Shown piece by piece: positions 17,547-27,979 of a stretch of DNA of 64,000 nucleotides. Every line of letters begins with the position of its first letter. The first letter of the stretch is position 1. Origin of the DNA: Reichenbachiella faecimaris (GTDB lineage: Bacteria > Bacteroidota > Bacteroidia > Cytophagales > Cyclobacteriaceae); NCBI RefSeq assembly GCF_900176375.1, contig NZ_FWYF01000004.1, positions 62,001 through 126,000 of the forward strand, read 5' to 3'. The notes below the pieces were generated by a model, which saw only the letters and a list, made by a program, of their open reading frames with translations, was not told the origin of the DNA and searched no databases. The translations under genes and the position numbers were made by a program.

Positions 17547-17762
17547 TCAATGATACCAAAGAGAATGCCTTCTTCTGATGTGTTTTCTAAAATTCATAAC
17601 AAAGGCCAACATCAAATACACCAGGACTGGTGATCCGAAAGTCAAAAATGACGTATAGATAAAGAATAGTCTGATACTAGACGATGGAATTCTCAACTTC
17701 TCACCAAGTCTGGTACAAACGCCGAAAGCATATTTCTCAAAAAATTCCTGTATTCCTTTCAT
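17547..17762 (-). CDS. PspC-domain small membrane protein
   Basis: A 71-residue protein with the PspC fold pattern: GVCTRLGEKLRIPSSSIRLFFIYTSFLTFGSPVLVYLMLAFVM. The membrane span covers ~40-60, with a basic tail. In Proteobacteria, PspC takes part in the phage-shock envelope stress response; in Bacteroidota, stand-alone short PspC proteins are common and poorly understood. It is a single gene on the minus strand, upstream of accA. Confidence 0.8.
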   Translation of the reverse strand: MKGIQEFFEKYAFGVCTRLGEKLRIPSSSIRLFFIYTSFLTFGSPVLVYLMLAFVMNFRKHIRRRHSLWYH

Positions 17763-17796
17763 AACCCTGCAAAATTAACGTAAAACGCTGAATTTA

Positions 17797-17826
17797 TTTG
17801 TGTTCTATATGTTTAGGATATATTTA
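17797..17826 (+). promoter_or_regulatory. Bacteroidota-type promoter for the OmpA/TPR lipoprotein
   Basis: TTTG at 17797-17800, 18 bases, then TATATTTA at 17819-17826 (seven of eight positions of TAnnTTTG). The leader to the ATG at 17903 is about 70 bases. Confidence 0.6.
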
Positions 17827-17902
17827 TTTTTTCCGTATTATTGCAATTATTCCGAAAATAAGTACAAAAAGTTATATCAATTTTAATAAAACAATTATTC
17901 AA

Positions 17903-19681
17903 ATGAGAAAATCGAATATTGTAATAGCCTTTTTTGTAGGCTTAACAATGTTATCAGGCTGTAGCGCTCTGAACAACATGGTGAAGCTTGCTGCCACCCA
18001 GCAAGTAGATGTAGTACCTAATCCACTTGAACTCCATGGTGACTCTGTGAAAGTTGACATGTCAGTGGTACTACCAGCGAAAATGCTTCCACAAAAATAT
18101 GTATATAATCTAACCACTTACTACAAGTCTGGTGAGAACGACGTAGAAGTCGGCACAATGGTATTTGATGCTACTGACTTTCCAGATAGCAAGACTACTA
18201 CATCTAGAAAAAGTGATACATATAGCTTCCTATACAACCCAGCTGCTAGCCAGGGGGTATTAGAGGTGAAAGGTGTTGCTGCTGATCAAAACGGCAAAAC
18301 CAAAGAAGCTCCAAGAATGGAGGTAGCTAAAGGTATCATTACTACTTCACAGCTTGTAGAAGATGAATTCTACAGTGCTTATGCATTCAGTGGTTATAAT
18401 GACCAAGAAGAATTAGTGCCAACTAACGTTGATTTCTTCTTCGACCAAGGTAGCTCTGTATTGAGAAGCTCTGAAACCAGAAGTGAAAAAGGTAAAGAGT
18501 TTGCAGCCTTCATTGCTGACAAAAACGTAACCAAAACTGTAACAATTACAGGAACTCACTCTCCAGAAGGTACCGAGACTATTAACTCTGGCTTATCTGA
18601 AGCAAGAGCTAAGGCTATTGAAAAGTACTACAGATCTCAAATGAGAAAGTACGACTATAAGGACATGGCTGATTCTATCAACTTTATCCTTAAGCCTGTT
18701 GTTGAAGATTGGACTGCTTTCAAAGATGCTTTGAGCGCTTATGAAGGAGTTTCTGACGCTCAGAAGTCTGAAATTCTTAAAGTAGTAAATGGAGCAGGTG
18801 TATTCGAAGACAAAGAAAAAGCTTTACAGAAACTAGATTCATACAAAGCTATTTTCAAAGATATTTATCCAGGTTTGAGAGCTGCTAAAACAGAAGTTCT
18901 CACTGTAAAAGATAAGAAAACAAATGCTGAGATTGCTGTATTGGCTAAGCAAGTATCTGAAGGTACTGCAAGTGCAGATACGCTTTCTAGTGCTGAATTG
19001 CTATTTGCAGGTACATTGACTCCGTCATTGACTGAGAAAGAAGCTATTTACAAAGCAGCTACTAAGAAAGATGGTAGTTGGGAATCTCACAACAACTTAG
19101 GAGCTGTTTACTTAGAGATGGCTGCTGCTGCTGAAGGTGCTGAAAGAACTTCAAACGTTGAAATGGCGATTACTCAATTGGAAATTGCTGCTAACAAAAA
19201 CAACACGGCTGAAGTATTAGCTAACATGGCTACTGCTTATGCATTGCAAGGAGACAAAGCACAGGCTTATGATGCAGTTGTAGCTGGATTGGAAAAAAGT
19301 CCATCATCTGATCATGCTTCTGGAATGAACGCGGTTAAAGGTTCATTGGAAATCAAAAATGGTGAGTATGATGCTGCTTTTGAATCTTTGAAAACTGCTA
19401 AGGAATCTACTAGTGTAGCTTTCAATAGAGGTTTAGCTTTATTGCTTAACAAGGATTATGAGAATGCAGTTACTGGCTTTGGCAACGCTGCGGAGCAAGA
19501 TGCTGAGTTCGCTAAAGCTTACTATGCTTCTGCTGTAGCTTCTGCAAGATTAAAAAACGATGCAGACATGCTTGCTAGCCTAAAAACGGCTATTGAAAAA
19601 GATCCTGAATTGAAAGAAAAGGCATTGAATGACCTTGAATTTTCAAACTATGCTGCACAAGTTGCTGAAGCATTGAATTAA
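17903..19681 (+). CDS. OmpA-like domain plus TPR lipoprotein
   Basis: A 592-residue lipoprotein with lipobox TMLSGC (C20). I chose the ATG at 17903 because the 35 codons upstream overlap the promoter. After a beta-rich N-terminal region there is an OmpA-like peptidoglycan-binding segment at ~172-260 (VDFFFDQGSSVLRSSE, ITGTHSPEGTETINSGLSEARAKAIEKYY). Residues ~385-592 form tetratricopeptide-like helices (LGAVYLEMAAAAEGA, MATAYALQGDKAQAYDAVVAGL). It probably anchors the outer membrane to the wall and presents a TPR platform. The coding sequence favours GCT and GCA alanine codons strongly, as in highly expressed genes. It is a single gene with its own promoter and terminator. Confidence 0.85.
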   Translation: MRKSNIVIAFFVGLTMLSGCSALNNMVKLAATQQVDVVPNPLELHGDSVKVDMSVVLPAKMLPQKYVYNLTTYYKSGENDVEVGTMVFDATDFPDSKTTTSRKSDTYSFLYNPAASQGVLEVKGVAADQNGKTKEAPRMEVAKGIITTSQLVEDEFYSAYAFSGYNDQEELVPTNVDFFFDQGSSVLRSSETRSEKGKEFAAFIADKNVTKTVTITGTHSPEGTETINSGLSEARAKAIEKYYRSQMRKYDYKDMADSINFILKPVVEDWTAFKDALSAYEGVSDAQKSEILKVVNGAGVFEDKEKALQKLDSYKAIFKDIYPGLRAAKTEVLTVKDKKTNAEIAVLAKQVSEGTASADTLSSAELLFAGTLTPSLTEKEAIYKAATKKDGSWESHNNLGAVYLEMAAAAEGAERTSNVEMAITQLEIAANKNNTAEVLANMATAYALQGDKAQAYDAVVAGLEKSPSSDHASGMNAVKGSLEIKNGEYDAAFESLKTAKESTSVAFNRGLALLLNKDYENAVTGFGNAAEQDAEFAKAYYASAVASARLKNDADMLASLKTAIEKDPELKEKALNDLEFSNYAAQVAEALN

Positions 19682-19702
19682 GATTTCGAATCATTTGAAT
19701 GG

Positions 19703-19741
19703 AAAGTCTCACTTCTTCATGGAAGTGAGACTTTTTTATTT
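19703..19741 (+). terminator. Intrinsic terminator
   Basis: A perfect 13-base stem (19703-19715 with 19722-19734) closes a 6-base loop and is followed by a T-run. Confidence 0.93.
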
Positions 19742-19884
19742 ATTGTCTCGCCTATTTATTACTGTTTGATTGCGATATTGAGCCCTTTATGATAATTTAG
19801 CGCTCTCGAAATTCACATCTGTGGAATATCCGAGCGAATTCAAGAACGACGCACCCAAGCTATAAAACGTTAAATTAATTTCCG

Positions 19885-20868
19885 ATGAAAGAATTACAAT
19901 TCAGAGAAGCCCTAAGAGAGGCCATGAGTGAAGAAATGCGAAGAGACGAATCCGTATATCTCATGGGAGAAGAAGTAGCAGAATATAACGGTGCGTATAA
20001 AGTGAGTCAAGGCATGCTTGATGAGTTTGGAGCAAAAAGAGTGATCGATACTCCTATTGCAGAACTTGGGTTTGCTGGAATTGGCGTTGGATCAGCAATG
20101 AACGGATTGCGACCAATTATTGAGTTCATGACTTTCAATTTTTCTCTTGTAGCTATTGATCAGGTAATCAATGGTGCAGCCAAGATGATGTCCATGTCTG
20201 GCGGACAATTCAATGTTCCAATTGTATTTAGAGGCCCTACGGGTAATGCTGGCATGCTGAGTTCGCAGCACTCTCAAAACTTTGAAAACTGGTTTGCTAA
20301 CTGCCCTGGACTAAAAGTAGTCATTCCATCAAACCCTGCTGATGCCAAAGGCCTTTTGAAATCTTCAATCAGAGATAATGATCCTGTAATTTTTATGGAA
20401 TCAGAGTTGATGTATGGAGAGAAAGGGCAAGTACCTGAAGGGGAATACTTGACTCCAATTGGCGTGGCAGAAGTTGTAAAACAGGGTTCTGATGTAACTA
20501 TTGTTTCTTTTGGCAAGTTTATGAAAGTAGCCCATGCTTCAGCTGAGGCTCTATCCAAAGAAGGAATCAACGCCGAAGTTATTGACTTAAAAACTGTGAG
20601 ACCAATCGATTATAACACGATCATTGAGTCCGTGAAGAAAACAAACAGATTGGTAATTGTTGAAGAAGCTTGGCCTCTGGCATCTATTTCTTCGGAAATC
20701 AGTCATATCGTTCAGAAAAGAGCATTTGATCATTTGGACGCGCCTATTCATAGAATTACAAATAGGGATGTGCCGTTGCCTTACGCTCCAACATTGATAG
20801 AAGAGATTCTACCAAATGTAGAAAGAACTGTAAAGGCAGTAAAAGAAATTATGTACGTACAGCGATAG
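19885..20868 (+). CDS. pdhB: Pyruvate dehydrogenase E1 component, beta subunit
   Basis: A 327-residue E1-beta. It shows the transketolase-like pyrimidine domain (REALREAMSEEM, YLMGEEVAEYNGAYKVSQGM, RVIDTPIAELGFAGIGVGSAMNGLRPIIEFMTFNF), FRGPTGNAGMLSSQHSQNFENWF, and the C-terminal domain (VSFGKFMKVAHASAEAL, DLKTVRPID). With E1-alpha it binds thiamine diphosphate and decarboxylates pyruvate for acetyl-CoA formation. The alpha subunit is not in the window. The stop lies inside a palindrome shared with the converging mutB gene. Confidence 0.93.
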   Translation: MKELQFREALREAMSEEMRRDESVYLMGEEVAEYNGAYKVSQGMLDEFGAKRVIDTPIAELGFAGIGVGSAMNGLRPIIEFMTFNFSLVAIDQVINGAAKMMSMSGGQFNVPIVFRGPTGNAGMLSSQHSQNFENWFANCPGLKVVIPSNPADAKGLLKSSIRDNDPVIFMESELMYGEKGQVPEGEYLTPIGVAEVVKQGSDVTIVSFGKFMKVAHASAEALSKEGINAEVIDLKTVRPIDYNTIIESVKKTNRLVIVEEAWPLASISSEISHIVQKRAFDHLDAPIHRITNRDVPLPYAPTLIEEILPNVERTVKAVKEIMYVQR

Positions 20869-20880
20869 TTATCGCTGTAC
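20857..20880. terminator. 24-base palindrome across two convergent stop codons
   Basis: An 11-base perfect stem (20857-20867 with 20870-20880) closes a 2-base centre. It encodes the last residues Val-Gln-Arg and the stop of both pdhB and mutB. There is no long T-run, so its terminator role is inferred from its position. Confidence 0.6.
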
Positions 20881-23010
20881 TTCTTCAATAAGTTTTTCAA
20901 GAATTTCTGTTGCAGCTTCTGATATTTTGGTACCCGGACCAAAAACTCCTGAAACTCCAGCATCAAATAGAAATTGGTAATCATTTGGAGGAATTACTCC
21001 TCCTGCAATTACCATGATATCTTCTCTATTCAGTCGCTTCAATTCGGCTATAAGTGCAGGTATCAAGCTTTTGTGACCTGCTGCCAAACTCGAAGCTCCA
21101 ATGATGTGCACGTCATTTTCTGTTGCTTGCTTAGCTACTTCCTCTGGTGTTTGGAATAGTGGCCCGATATCTACATCAAAGCCTAGATCAGCAAAACTAG
21201 TAGCAATTACCTTGGCACCACGATCATGGCCATCTTGCCCCATTTTGGCTACCATAATTCTTGGTCTTCTTCCATCAAGCTCTTCAAATTGCTCTACTAA
21301 GCTCATTACCTTTTTTATTTCTTGATTGTCTTTCACTTCTTTTGCAAATACACCTGAAACTGCCGAGGTTTTAGGAATATGCCTTCCAAACTCAACTTCC
21401 ATTGCCGAAGAAATCTCCCCTAATGTGGCTCGCACTCTGGCTGCCTTTACAGATAAGTCCAACAAGTTGCCCTCACCAGTTTGAGCGCTTTCTGTCAGCG
21501 CCTTCAATGCTTTCTGAACAGCATCTGGATCACGATTAGCCCTGAGTTTTCTCAATCGCTCAATCTGCGAATTCCGAACCGCATCGTTGTCTACCTCTAA
21601 GAGTTCAATCTCAGTTTCTTCTTTGGTAATATATTTATTTACTCCAACAATCACTTCTTTGTTGGTATCAATTCTGGCTTGCTTTCTAGCTGCCGCTTCT
21701 TCTATTTTTAATTTAGGCATGCCAGTCTCTATCGCTTTGGCCATACCACCCATTTCCTCAATCTCGTTGATTATGTCCCAGGCCTTTCTAGCCAATTGAT
21801 CTGTGAGATACTCTACATAATATGAACCAGCCCAAGGATCTACCACTTTAGTAATATCCGTTTCCTCTTGAAGATATATCTGAGTGTTTCTAGCTATTCT
21901 TGCAGAAAAATCAGTAGGCAAAGCAATAGCCTCATCCAATGCATTGGTATGCAACGACTGCGTATGACCAAATGCTGCGGCCATGGCTTCAATACAAGTT
22001 CGCGCTACATTGTTATAGGGATCCTGAGCAGTCAAACTCCATCCTGATGTTTGGCTATGTGTTCTCAGTGCCATAGACTTTGGGTTTTTAGGATTAAATG
22101 TTTTCACCATTTTCGCCCATAAAATCCTTGCAGCTCTCATCTTAGCAATTTCCATAAAGTGATTCATGCCCACTGCCCAGAAAAAGGATAACCTTGGAGC
22201 CAACACATCCACATCAATACCAGCGTCTACCCCCGTTCTTAAATACTCTAGACCATCCGCCAAAGTAAAGGCCAATTCCAAATCTGCCGTGGCGCCAGCT
22301 TCTTGCATATGATAGCCACTGATGCTAATGGAATTGAATTTGGGCATGTGCTCGGAAGTGTATTTGAAAATATCAGAGATGATCCGCATAGAAGGTTTAG
22401 GAGGATATACAAAAGTATTCCGCACCATAAACTCTTTCAAAATATCATTTTGAATGGTTCCACTCAACAGTGACTGATCAACCCCCTGCTCTTCGGCAGC
22501 CACAATATAAAAGGCCATGATTGGAAGCACAGCACCATTCATAGTCATTGACACAGACATTTGATCTAAAGGAATCTGATCAAAAAGGATCTCCATATCC
22601 AAAATAGAATCCACAGCTACACCTGCTTTACCTACATCACCTGTAACCCGTTCGTGATCCGAATCATACCCTCGATGGGTTGCTAAATCAAAAGCAATCG
22701 ACAGTCCTTTTTGCCCAGAAGCTAAATTTCTTCTATAAAAAGCATTAGATTCTTCTGCTGTTGAAAACCCTGCGTACTGTCTAACTGTCCAAGGTCTAGA
22801 TGCGTACATGGCAGCATAAGGGCCACGTAGAAATGGAGGTAAGCCTGCAGAAAAGCCCAGTTGCTTGGCATTCTTTATGTCGTCTGAATCATAGTTTGCC
22901 TTCACAGGAATTCCCTCAGGCGTTATAAACGATTCTTTCTCGTTTGTATGCACATCAATTTGCCAATCTAATTGATCAAAATTAATTTTTGAAAAGTCAG
23001 GCTTAATCAT
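20869..23010 (-). CDS. mutB: Methylmalonyl-CoA mutase, large (catalytic) subunit
   Basis: A 713-residue B12 enzyme that interconverts (R)-methylmalonyl-CoA and succinyl-CoA. The substrate barrel includes [35 protein letters not shown] and [18 protein letters not shown]. The C-terminal cobalamin domain carries D593-x-H595-x-x-G598 (DGHDRG), with H595 as the lower cobalt ligand. The start overlaps the mutA stop as ATGA, so the subunits are co-translated. The epimerase gene mce at 30449 completes the route between propionyl-CoA/methylmalonyl-CoA and succinyl-CoA. Confidence 0.97.
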   Translation of the reverse strand: MIKPDFSKINFDQLDWQIDVHTNEKESFITPEGIPVKANYDSDDIKNAKQLGFSAGLPPFLRGPYAAMYASRPWTVRQYAGFSTAEESNAFYRRNLASGQKGLSIAFDLATHRGYDSDHERVTGDVGKAGVAVDSILDMEILFDQIPLDQMSVSMTMNGAVLPIMAFYIVAAEEQGVDQSLLSGTIQNDILKEFMVRNTFVYPPKPSMRIISDIFKYTSEHMPKFNSISISGYHMQEAGATADLELAFTLADGLEYLRTGVDAGIDVDVLAPRLSFFWAVGMNHFMEIAKMRAARILWAKMVKTFNPKNPKSMALRTHSQTSGWSLTAQDPYNNVARTCIEAMAAAFGHTQSLHTNALDEAIALPTDFSARIARNTQIYLQEETDITKVVDPWAGSYYVEYLTDQLARKAWDIINEIEEMGGMAKAIETGMPKLKIEEAAARKQARIDTNKEVIVGVNKYITKEETEIELLEVDNDAVRNSQIERLRKLRANRDPDAVQKALKALTESAQTGEGNLLDLSVKAARVRATLGEISSAMEVEFGRHIPKTSAVSGVFAKEVKDNQEIKKVMSLVEQFEELDGRRPRIMVAKMGQDGHDRGAKVIATSFADLGFDVDIGPLFQTPEEVAKQATENDVHIIGASSLAAGHKSLIPALIAELKRLNREDIMVIAGGVIPPNDYQFLFDAGVSGVFGPGTKISEAATEILEKLIEEVQR

Positions 23011-24710
23011 GATAAAGATGGATTTTGAGTGATACCCAAATGGGACAACATATTTTTTACTATTACTAATCGATTAGATTTTGTATTCACCCAACCTGTT
23101 ATTTGATTTGAGGTTTCTACACTCTTTTTACCAGCGGCCAACATCAAAGCAGATGTCACCTGCCCATTAAGTGCCTTTTGAATATTAGCCTCTGTATAAT
23201 CTTCATCTGCTCCACAGCAAACAATTATATGCTGCTGATTTAAGTTTTGACCTGAATTGACCTTCTCCACTTTGACGCCAGCCCAATTGAAGAAATTGGT
23301 TACAAAAGTATATCTAGCATTGATCATCTTAGCATTGGATCCAATACCGAGCAAATATGCAGTAGGCCTTGAGGCTTCCCCATGATCCTTCACATAAGAT
23401 TCAACATCCTTTCTAACCACTTCAAAATTATCTGCCAATGACAAATGAGCGTGAGTCAATTGATCAGGGAAAATTTTCTCATCTTGATTACCAAAGTCAT
23501 TCACCCCTACCATTTTTTGAAGACCAGAAGTTATTCTCTCTGCTTGAAAAGCAAAATCATCTTTTATCTTCTTTTTAAATATTTTATTTTTCACAGCAAC
23601 TTCAAACCCTCCCTCTGCTTCTACTTGTTGAAACGTACTCCACGCATCTTTCATTAATTCACCTGAAAGACTCTCCATATAATAAGACCCTGCAGCAGGA
23701 TCTGATATCTTGTTAAAGTAAGATTCTTCTTTTAATAAGTTGGAAATATTCCTTGCAATACGATCGGCTGATGGGAGAGAATGATGAGGTGCAATACTCA
23801 AATAATCTGCTCCTCCCAATATCGCTGACATGGCTTCAGACGTGCACCTTAAAAAGTTGGTATTCGCATCCAAGGCAGATTTAGTGATGGGTGAGGTTTC
23901 TACATGAATAGAAATAGAGACATTTCTAAGCCCGTATTGTTTAAACAATTGATTCAACAATAAACGCATCCCTCTAACCTTCACCAGTTCTAAAAAATAG
24001 CTAGAACCCACAGAAGTACTTACAAAGATACTTTGTGCAATCTCTTCCAATTTATGTCCTGCATCAAGGAAATTATTAATGTAGTGAACAGTTTGGGATA
24101 GCATAAATGCTAATTCAAGAGATGCAGAGCCTCCATTTTTTTGAACCCAGCCACCATCTACATGAAGCGTCTTGTGTCCTAACCCATGCCCGAGCTCGAA
24201 AGATTGAGAAATAAAAGAAATTAAATCAGTATCAAATCTTCCAACTAACTCATCAGTGGCATGAAACAGCAAGACTTCTCCATTACCTCCTGAAGGGTGT
24301 TTCTCTTTCCACCACTCCACAAACTTCAGATATTCGCTAAAATTAGAGGTTCGCAAACCTATCGTGCAGTATTGAGGCGCTACTTTTTCAAGCAACTTAT
24401 CCAGACTATCCATTGGAGCATCAGACAAAATCAGTCCATCAGCACCATTCATTAAGCCATCCATGGCTTGGGTATTAGAACTAGATGATCCCAGGGGCTG
24501 TAAGTATTTCCAATCAGGCCTGGACTGTGGTACGCTATAACTTCTGACTAAATCATCTTCATCATAATAAGAAGATAAATTCAATTCTCTTTCGCATTGC
24601 CAAGTTAAAATTCTCTGTGCTGCATCATCACCCAGATCCTTTTTTAGCTTATCCAACCATTGTGCTTTGGAGGACGTAGCAAACTCGTCAAAGTTGTATG
24701 CTTTTATCAT
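23007..24710 (-). CDS. mutA: Methylmalonyl-CoA mutase, small subunit
   Basis: A 567-residue paralogue of MutB that forms the inactive half of the heterodimer. I set the start at ATG 24710 ([19 protein letters not shown]), which is the family N-terminus; an upstream extension is only a hydrophobic run. The C-terminal cobalamin-like domain lacks the D-x-H-x-x-G motif, as expected of this subunit. Blocks such as [24 protein letters not shown] mirror the large subunit. It is first of the mutA-mutB pair, divergent from dnaA. Confidence 0.95.
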   Translation of the reverse strand: MIKAYNFDEFATSSKAQWLDKLKKDLGDDAAQRILTWQCERELNLSSYYDEDDLVRSYSVPQSRPDWKYLQPLGSSSSNTQAMDGLMNGADGLILSDAPMDSLDKLLEKVAPQYCTIGLRTSNFSEYLKFVEWWKEKHPSGGNGEVLLFHATDELVGRFDTDLISFISQSFELGHGLGHKTLHVDGGWVQKNGGSASLELAFMLSQTVHYINNFLDAGHKLEEIAQSIFVSTSVGSSYFLELVKVRGMRLLLNQLFKQYGLRNVSISIHVETSPITKSALDANTNFLRCTSEAMSAILGGADYLSIAPHHSLPSADRIARNISNLLKEESYFNKISDPAAGSYYMESLSGELMKDAWSTFQQVEAEGGFEVAVKNKIFKKKIKDDFAFQAERITSGLQKMVGVNDFGNQDEKIFPDQLTHAHLSLADNFEVVRKDVESYVKDHGEASRPTAYLLGIGSNAKMINARYTFVTNFFNWAGVKVEKVNSGQNLNQQHIIVCCGADEDYTEANIQKALNGQVTSALMLAAGKKSVETSNQITGWVNTKSNRLVIVKNMLSHLGITQNPSLS

Positions 24711-24815
24711 AATTTTTGAGTTGTAATCGCAATTTAAGGTGTTAGGAACGAAGAAGAAAAAAATAAGAACCAACAATCATAAATCTGCCATTCTGGCCTG
24801 CAATCGCTCATATTA

Positions 24816-24834
24816 GCAATTTATTATAAATTGC
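24816..24834. repeat. AT-rich inverted repeat upstream of dnaA
   Basis: An 8-base perfect stem (24816-24823 with 24827-24834) has a 3-base loop and a following T-run, midway between mutA and dnaA. It could be a weak terminator or a regulator site. The rest of the 297-base intergenic stretch shows no clear DnaA-box cluster. Confidence 0.45.
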
Positions 24835-25007
24835 ATTTTTCAAAGAATATTCAAAAAAAAGAAGCAGCTATTCATGATAGAACAATATTTCAAAAAGTCA
24901 ATACTGATTTGATTTTTTTGTTAACTATTTTTTCTTCAAATTTGATATCCGCTTTAGAGAAAGATGTTGAAAATAATCAGTTTTTAACCACCAACAATTT
25001 TAAACGA

Positions 25008-26423
25008 ATGCACTTGAAAATATGGGATAAATGCCTGGAATTTATTGGGTCAAAAATACCTGAACAAAGCTTCAAAACTTGGTTTGAACCAATTATTCCA
25101 ATAAAATTCACACATCCTGTACTAACTATTCAAGTACCATCTCAATTCTTTTATGAGTGGCTTGAAGACAATTATGTGCAAGTACTTAAAGCAGCTATTC
25201 AATCAGAAATAGGCGGAGAAGGCAAATTAGAGTATTCTGTAATTGTTGATAAAGGCAATTCTACGAATCAGCCCTACACAGTCAATTTGGCTCAAAAAAA
25301 CGGCATTTCTAAATTTGGACAAATCAAGGGGGATCAAAATCAGCGTTTCGCGAGCCCTTTCGCCCTTCAAGCAGTTGATGGATGTTATCAAAAGTCCAAT
25401 CTGAACCCAGAAAACACATTCGAGACGTATATAGAAGGAGATTGTAATAGACTAGCAAGATCTGCTGGTTTTGCCGTAGCTACAAAACCTGGAGTTACTT
25501 CTTTCAATCCACTCATGATATATGGTGGGGTTGGGCTAGGGAAAACACATTTGGTGCAGGCTATAGGCAACAAAATCAAGGAGGAAACACCTGATAACTT
25601 CGTGTTGTATGTTGCTTCCGAAAAATTTGCCAATCAATTTATTGAAGCATTAAAAAACAACAACCTTCAAGACTTTACGAACTACTACCTCAATGTTGAT
25701 ACATTAATAATTGATGATGTTCAATTTTTTAAGGACAAAGTAAAAACTCAAGAAATCTTCTTTCATATCTTCAATCACTTGCATCAAAATGGTAAGCAGA
25801 TTGTGATGTCTAGTGATAGGCCCCCTACTGAGTTGCAAGGACTTCAGGAAAGATTGGTTTCCAGGTTCAAATGGGGATTGACAGCAGATTTGCAAAATCC
25901 AGATTTTGAAACCAGATTGGCCATTATACAGAGAAAACTTCAAGACGATGGATTGGTCATAGACGACAAGGTGCTTGAATACTTGGCCTACAGCGTGGAT
26001 ACCAATATTAGAGAACTGGAAGGTGTGCTTATCTCTTTAGTGGCCCACTCTTCATTGAATAAAACAGACATTGATCTGGAATTAGCTAAGCAGACGCTGA
26101 AATCTATCGTTAAAAACATTGAATCAGAAGTTGGCATAGATTACATCCAAAAAACAGTTTCTGAATATTTCAATGTATCGTCTGACGACTTGAAAGCCAA
26201 AACGCGCAAGAAAGAAATTGTGATTGCCAGACAATTGGCCATGTACTTTTCAAAAGACTATACTAATCACTCACTGAAAAGTATTGGAAGCCATTTTGGA
26301 GGAAGAGATCATAGTACAGTGATTCATGCCCTACAGTCAGTCAATGACATGCTGGATACTGATGCCAGGTTTAGGTCATCATTTTCTGAATTAAAAAAGA
26401 AATTTAAAATGAAAGCCATATAA
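25008..26423 (+). CDS. dnaA: Chromosomal replication initiator DnaA
   Basis: A 471-residue DnaA. Domain I starts at MHLKIWDKCLEFIGSKIPEQSFKTWFEPI. The AAA+ domain has Walker A GGVGLGKT at 173-180 and Walker B LIIDD around 233-237. Domain IV ends with the DNA-binding signature GGRDHSTVIHA (431-441). I chose ATG 25008 over an in-frame start at 24831, because the 59 extra codons are low-complexity and upstream of the conserved domain. It binds DnaA boxes and opens the origin; no origin was recognised next to it. It is divergent from mutA and is closed by a terminator that begins inside the coding end. Confidence 0.96.
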   Translation: MHLKIWDKCLEFIGSKIPEQSFKTWFEPIIPIKFTHPVLTIQVPSQFFYEWLEDNYVQVLKAAIQSEIGGEGKLEYSVIVDKGNSTNQPYTVNLAQKNGISKFGQIKGDQNQRFASPFALQAVDGCYQKSNLNPENTFETYIEGDCNRLARSAGFAVATKPGVTSFNPLMIYGGVGLGKTHLVQAIGNKIKEETPDNFVLYVASEKFANQFIEALKNNNLQDFTNYYLNVDTLIIDDVQFFKDKVKTQEIFFHIFNHLHQNGKQIVMSSDRPPTELQGLQERLVSRFKWGLTADLQNPDFETRLAIIQRKLQDDGLVIDDKVLEYLAYSVDTNIRELEGVLISLVAHSSLNKTDIDLELAKQTLKSIVKNIESEVGIDYIQKTVSEYFNVSSDDLKAKTRKKEIVIARQLAMYFSKDYTNHSLKSIGSHFGGRDHSTVIHALQSVNDMLDTDARFRSSFSELKKKFKMKAI

Positions 26424-26438
26424 GCTTTCATTTTTTTT
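26409..26438 (+). terminator. Intrinsic terminator of dnaA
   Basis: An 8-base stem (26409-26416 with 26424-26431) has a loop that contains the dnaA stop codon, followed by a run of T. Confidence 0.85.
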
Positions 26439-26450
26439 GTCTTTACTCTC

Positions 26451-27902
26451 TTAGAATAGAAATGGATAATAGACTCTTCTGCCTGAAGTAGTTATTCCTG
26501 ACACTATTACTTTTCCTCTGATCTTGTTCAGAACATCTTCCAACTCCTGAGGAGACTCAATATTGCTATGATTAATTTCAGTAATAATAAAACCTTCTGG
26601 TATATCCAACTTCCTAAAAAATCCGTTCCCAACTTCAATCACGCGAATTCCAGATTTTATTCCAATAAGATCTCGTTCCGCTTTTGAAATTGATTCAAAT
26701 GAAGCTTGCAATGACTGAGACGTGTATATATTTCTTTTCAGTATTTCTGTAGTGCCTTCGCGATTGCTAAATTCAAGTGTTTTCGAGACACTTTTATTTC
26801 CCCTTTTCAAGGTCAATTGAATTAAATCACCTGGGTACTTATAACCTATCATCTCCTCTAACTGGGCTTTATCATAAAGTGGTTCGCCATTGACCTCAGT
26901 CACTATATCACCTTTTTCCAAATCAGCTTTGTCGGCTGCCCAGCCCTTTTGTACGTGGGTAATAATCACTCCATTCAAACTATTGATTTGAAGCTCCTCA
27001 GCCACTTCATTGTCAATATCTGCAAATTCAGCTCCAAAGAAGGCTTTTTGCACTTCTCCATATTGTACAATATCATTAAAAACCTTCTTGACAATATCAA
27101 CTGGTACCGCAAATCCATATCCAGCATAAGAGCCAGTCCGGGATAAAATAGCTGTATTGATCCCTATCAGCTCTCCCTTTCTATTCACTAAAGCTCCTCC
27201 ACTGTTTCCAGGATTGATGGCGGCATCAGTTTGGATAAAAGATTCAATAGGGAACTTATCTTTTAATATGTTGATATTACGCCCCTTGGCAGATACAATT
27301 CCTGCTGTAACTGTTGATGTCAGGTTGAATGGATTTCCCACGGCAAGAACCCACTCTCCCACCTTTACCTCTCCAGAATTTCCAAGTGCAATAGCAGGAA
27401 AATCGTTAACATCAATTTTGATAACTGCTAAATCCGTGGAGGGGTCTGTCCCAACAATATGACCTTTGTAGCTTCTCTTTTTATGGACTACCTCAATCTC
27501 ATCGGCATCTTCAATCACATGGTTATTGGTAATGATATAACCATCATGCGAAAGAATAACTCCAGAACCTGTACTCATTCTTTGCGAAGTTCTTGGTTCA
27601 AAAAACCAATCCATCCAATGCCCTGTTCTGTAATTGATGACACTTAAGTTTTTAATGAAAACCACACTATTAGTGGAGTGTTCTGAAGCATCCACAAAAT
27701 CTTCTACTGGCAGCAGATTTGAATTGGCGATCTGGCTATTTGAAATGAAATTGGATTTTTCGAATTCGTGCAAGTCATCTACGCTACGCTCATGTTTCTC
27801 CTTAAGATCCATAAACTCCGAATAGTCAAGCACAAACCACACGCCCATTCCCGCAGATAAAAAAGCTATTATTCCTGTTTTAAGATAATTCGACATAGAC
27901 AT
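26451..27902 (-). CDS. DegQ/HtrA-type trypsin-like serine protease with two PDZ domains
   Basis: A 483-residue envelope protease of family S1C. One N-terminal span (7-24) anchors it in the inner membrane. The catalytic triad is visible: H128 in TNNHVIE, D157 in STDLAVIK and S234 in PGNSGGAL. A first PDZ domain covers about 285-378 (GVIITHVQKGWAADKADLEKGDIVTEVNGEPL). A shorter, second PDZ-like domain covers ~400-483 (GIRVIEVGNGFFRKLDIPEGFIITEIN). Such proteins degrade or refold damaged periplasmic proteins. It is a single gene converging with dnaA; the start may also be two codons downstream. Confidence 0.94.
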   Translation of the reverse strand: MSMSNYLKTGIIAFLSAGMGVWFVLDYSEFMDLKEKHERSVDDLHEFEKSNFISNSQIANSNLLPVEDFVDASEHSTNSVVFIKNLSVINYRTGHWMDWFFEPRTSQRMSTGSGVILSHDGYIITNNHVIEDADEIEVVHKKRSYKGHIVGTDPSTDLAVIKIDVNDFPAIALGNSGEVKVGEWVLAVGNPFNLTSTVTAGIVSAKGRNINILKDKFPIESFIQTDAAINPGNSGGALVNRKGELIGINTAILSRTGSYAGYGFAVPVDIVKKVFNDIVQYGEVQKAFFGAEFADIDNEVAEELQINSLNGVIITHVQKGWAADKADLEKGDIVTEVNGEPLYDKAQLEEMIGYKYPGDLIQLTLKRGNKSVSKTLEFSNREGTTEILKRNIYTSQSLQASFESISKAERDLIGIKSGIRVIEVGNGFFRKLDIPEGFIITEINHSNIESPQELEDVLNKIRGKVIVSGITTSGRRVYYPFLF

Positions 27903-27979
27903 TAATCCGTTTTTCTTGAATGAAAATTACGAAGTAATGGGCTAGAAGTTGAAAGTGAAGGTGTTAAAGATTGTTAAGC

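Noticed and set aside
23007-24710. MutA as a second B12-binding catalytic subunit
   Set aside because: The D-x-H-x-x-G motif is missing from its cobalamin-like domain.
24711-25007. Replication origin next to dnaA
   Set aside because: No cluster of TTATCCACA-type DnaA boxes was found; only one AT-rich hairpin. A skew plot would be needed.
24831-25007. 59-codon N-terminal extension of DnaA
   Set aside because: Low-complexity and upstream of the conserved domain I start.
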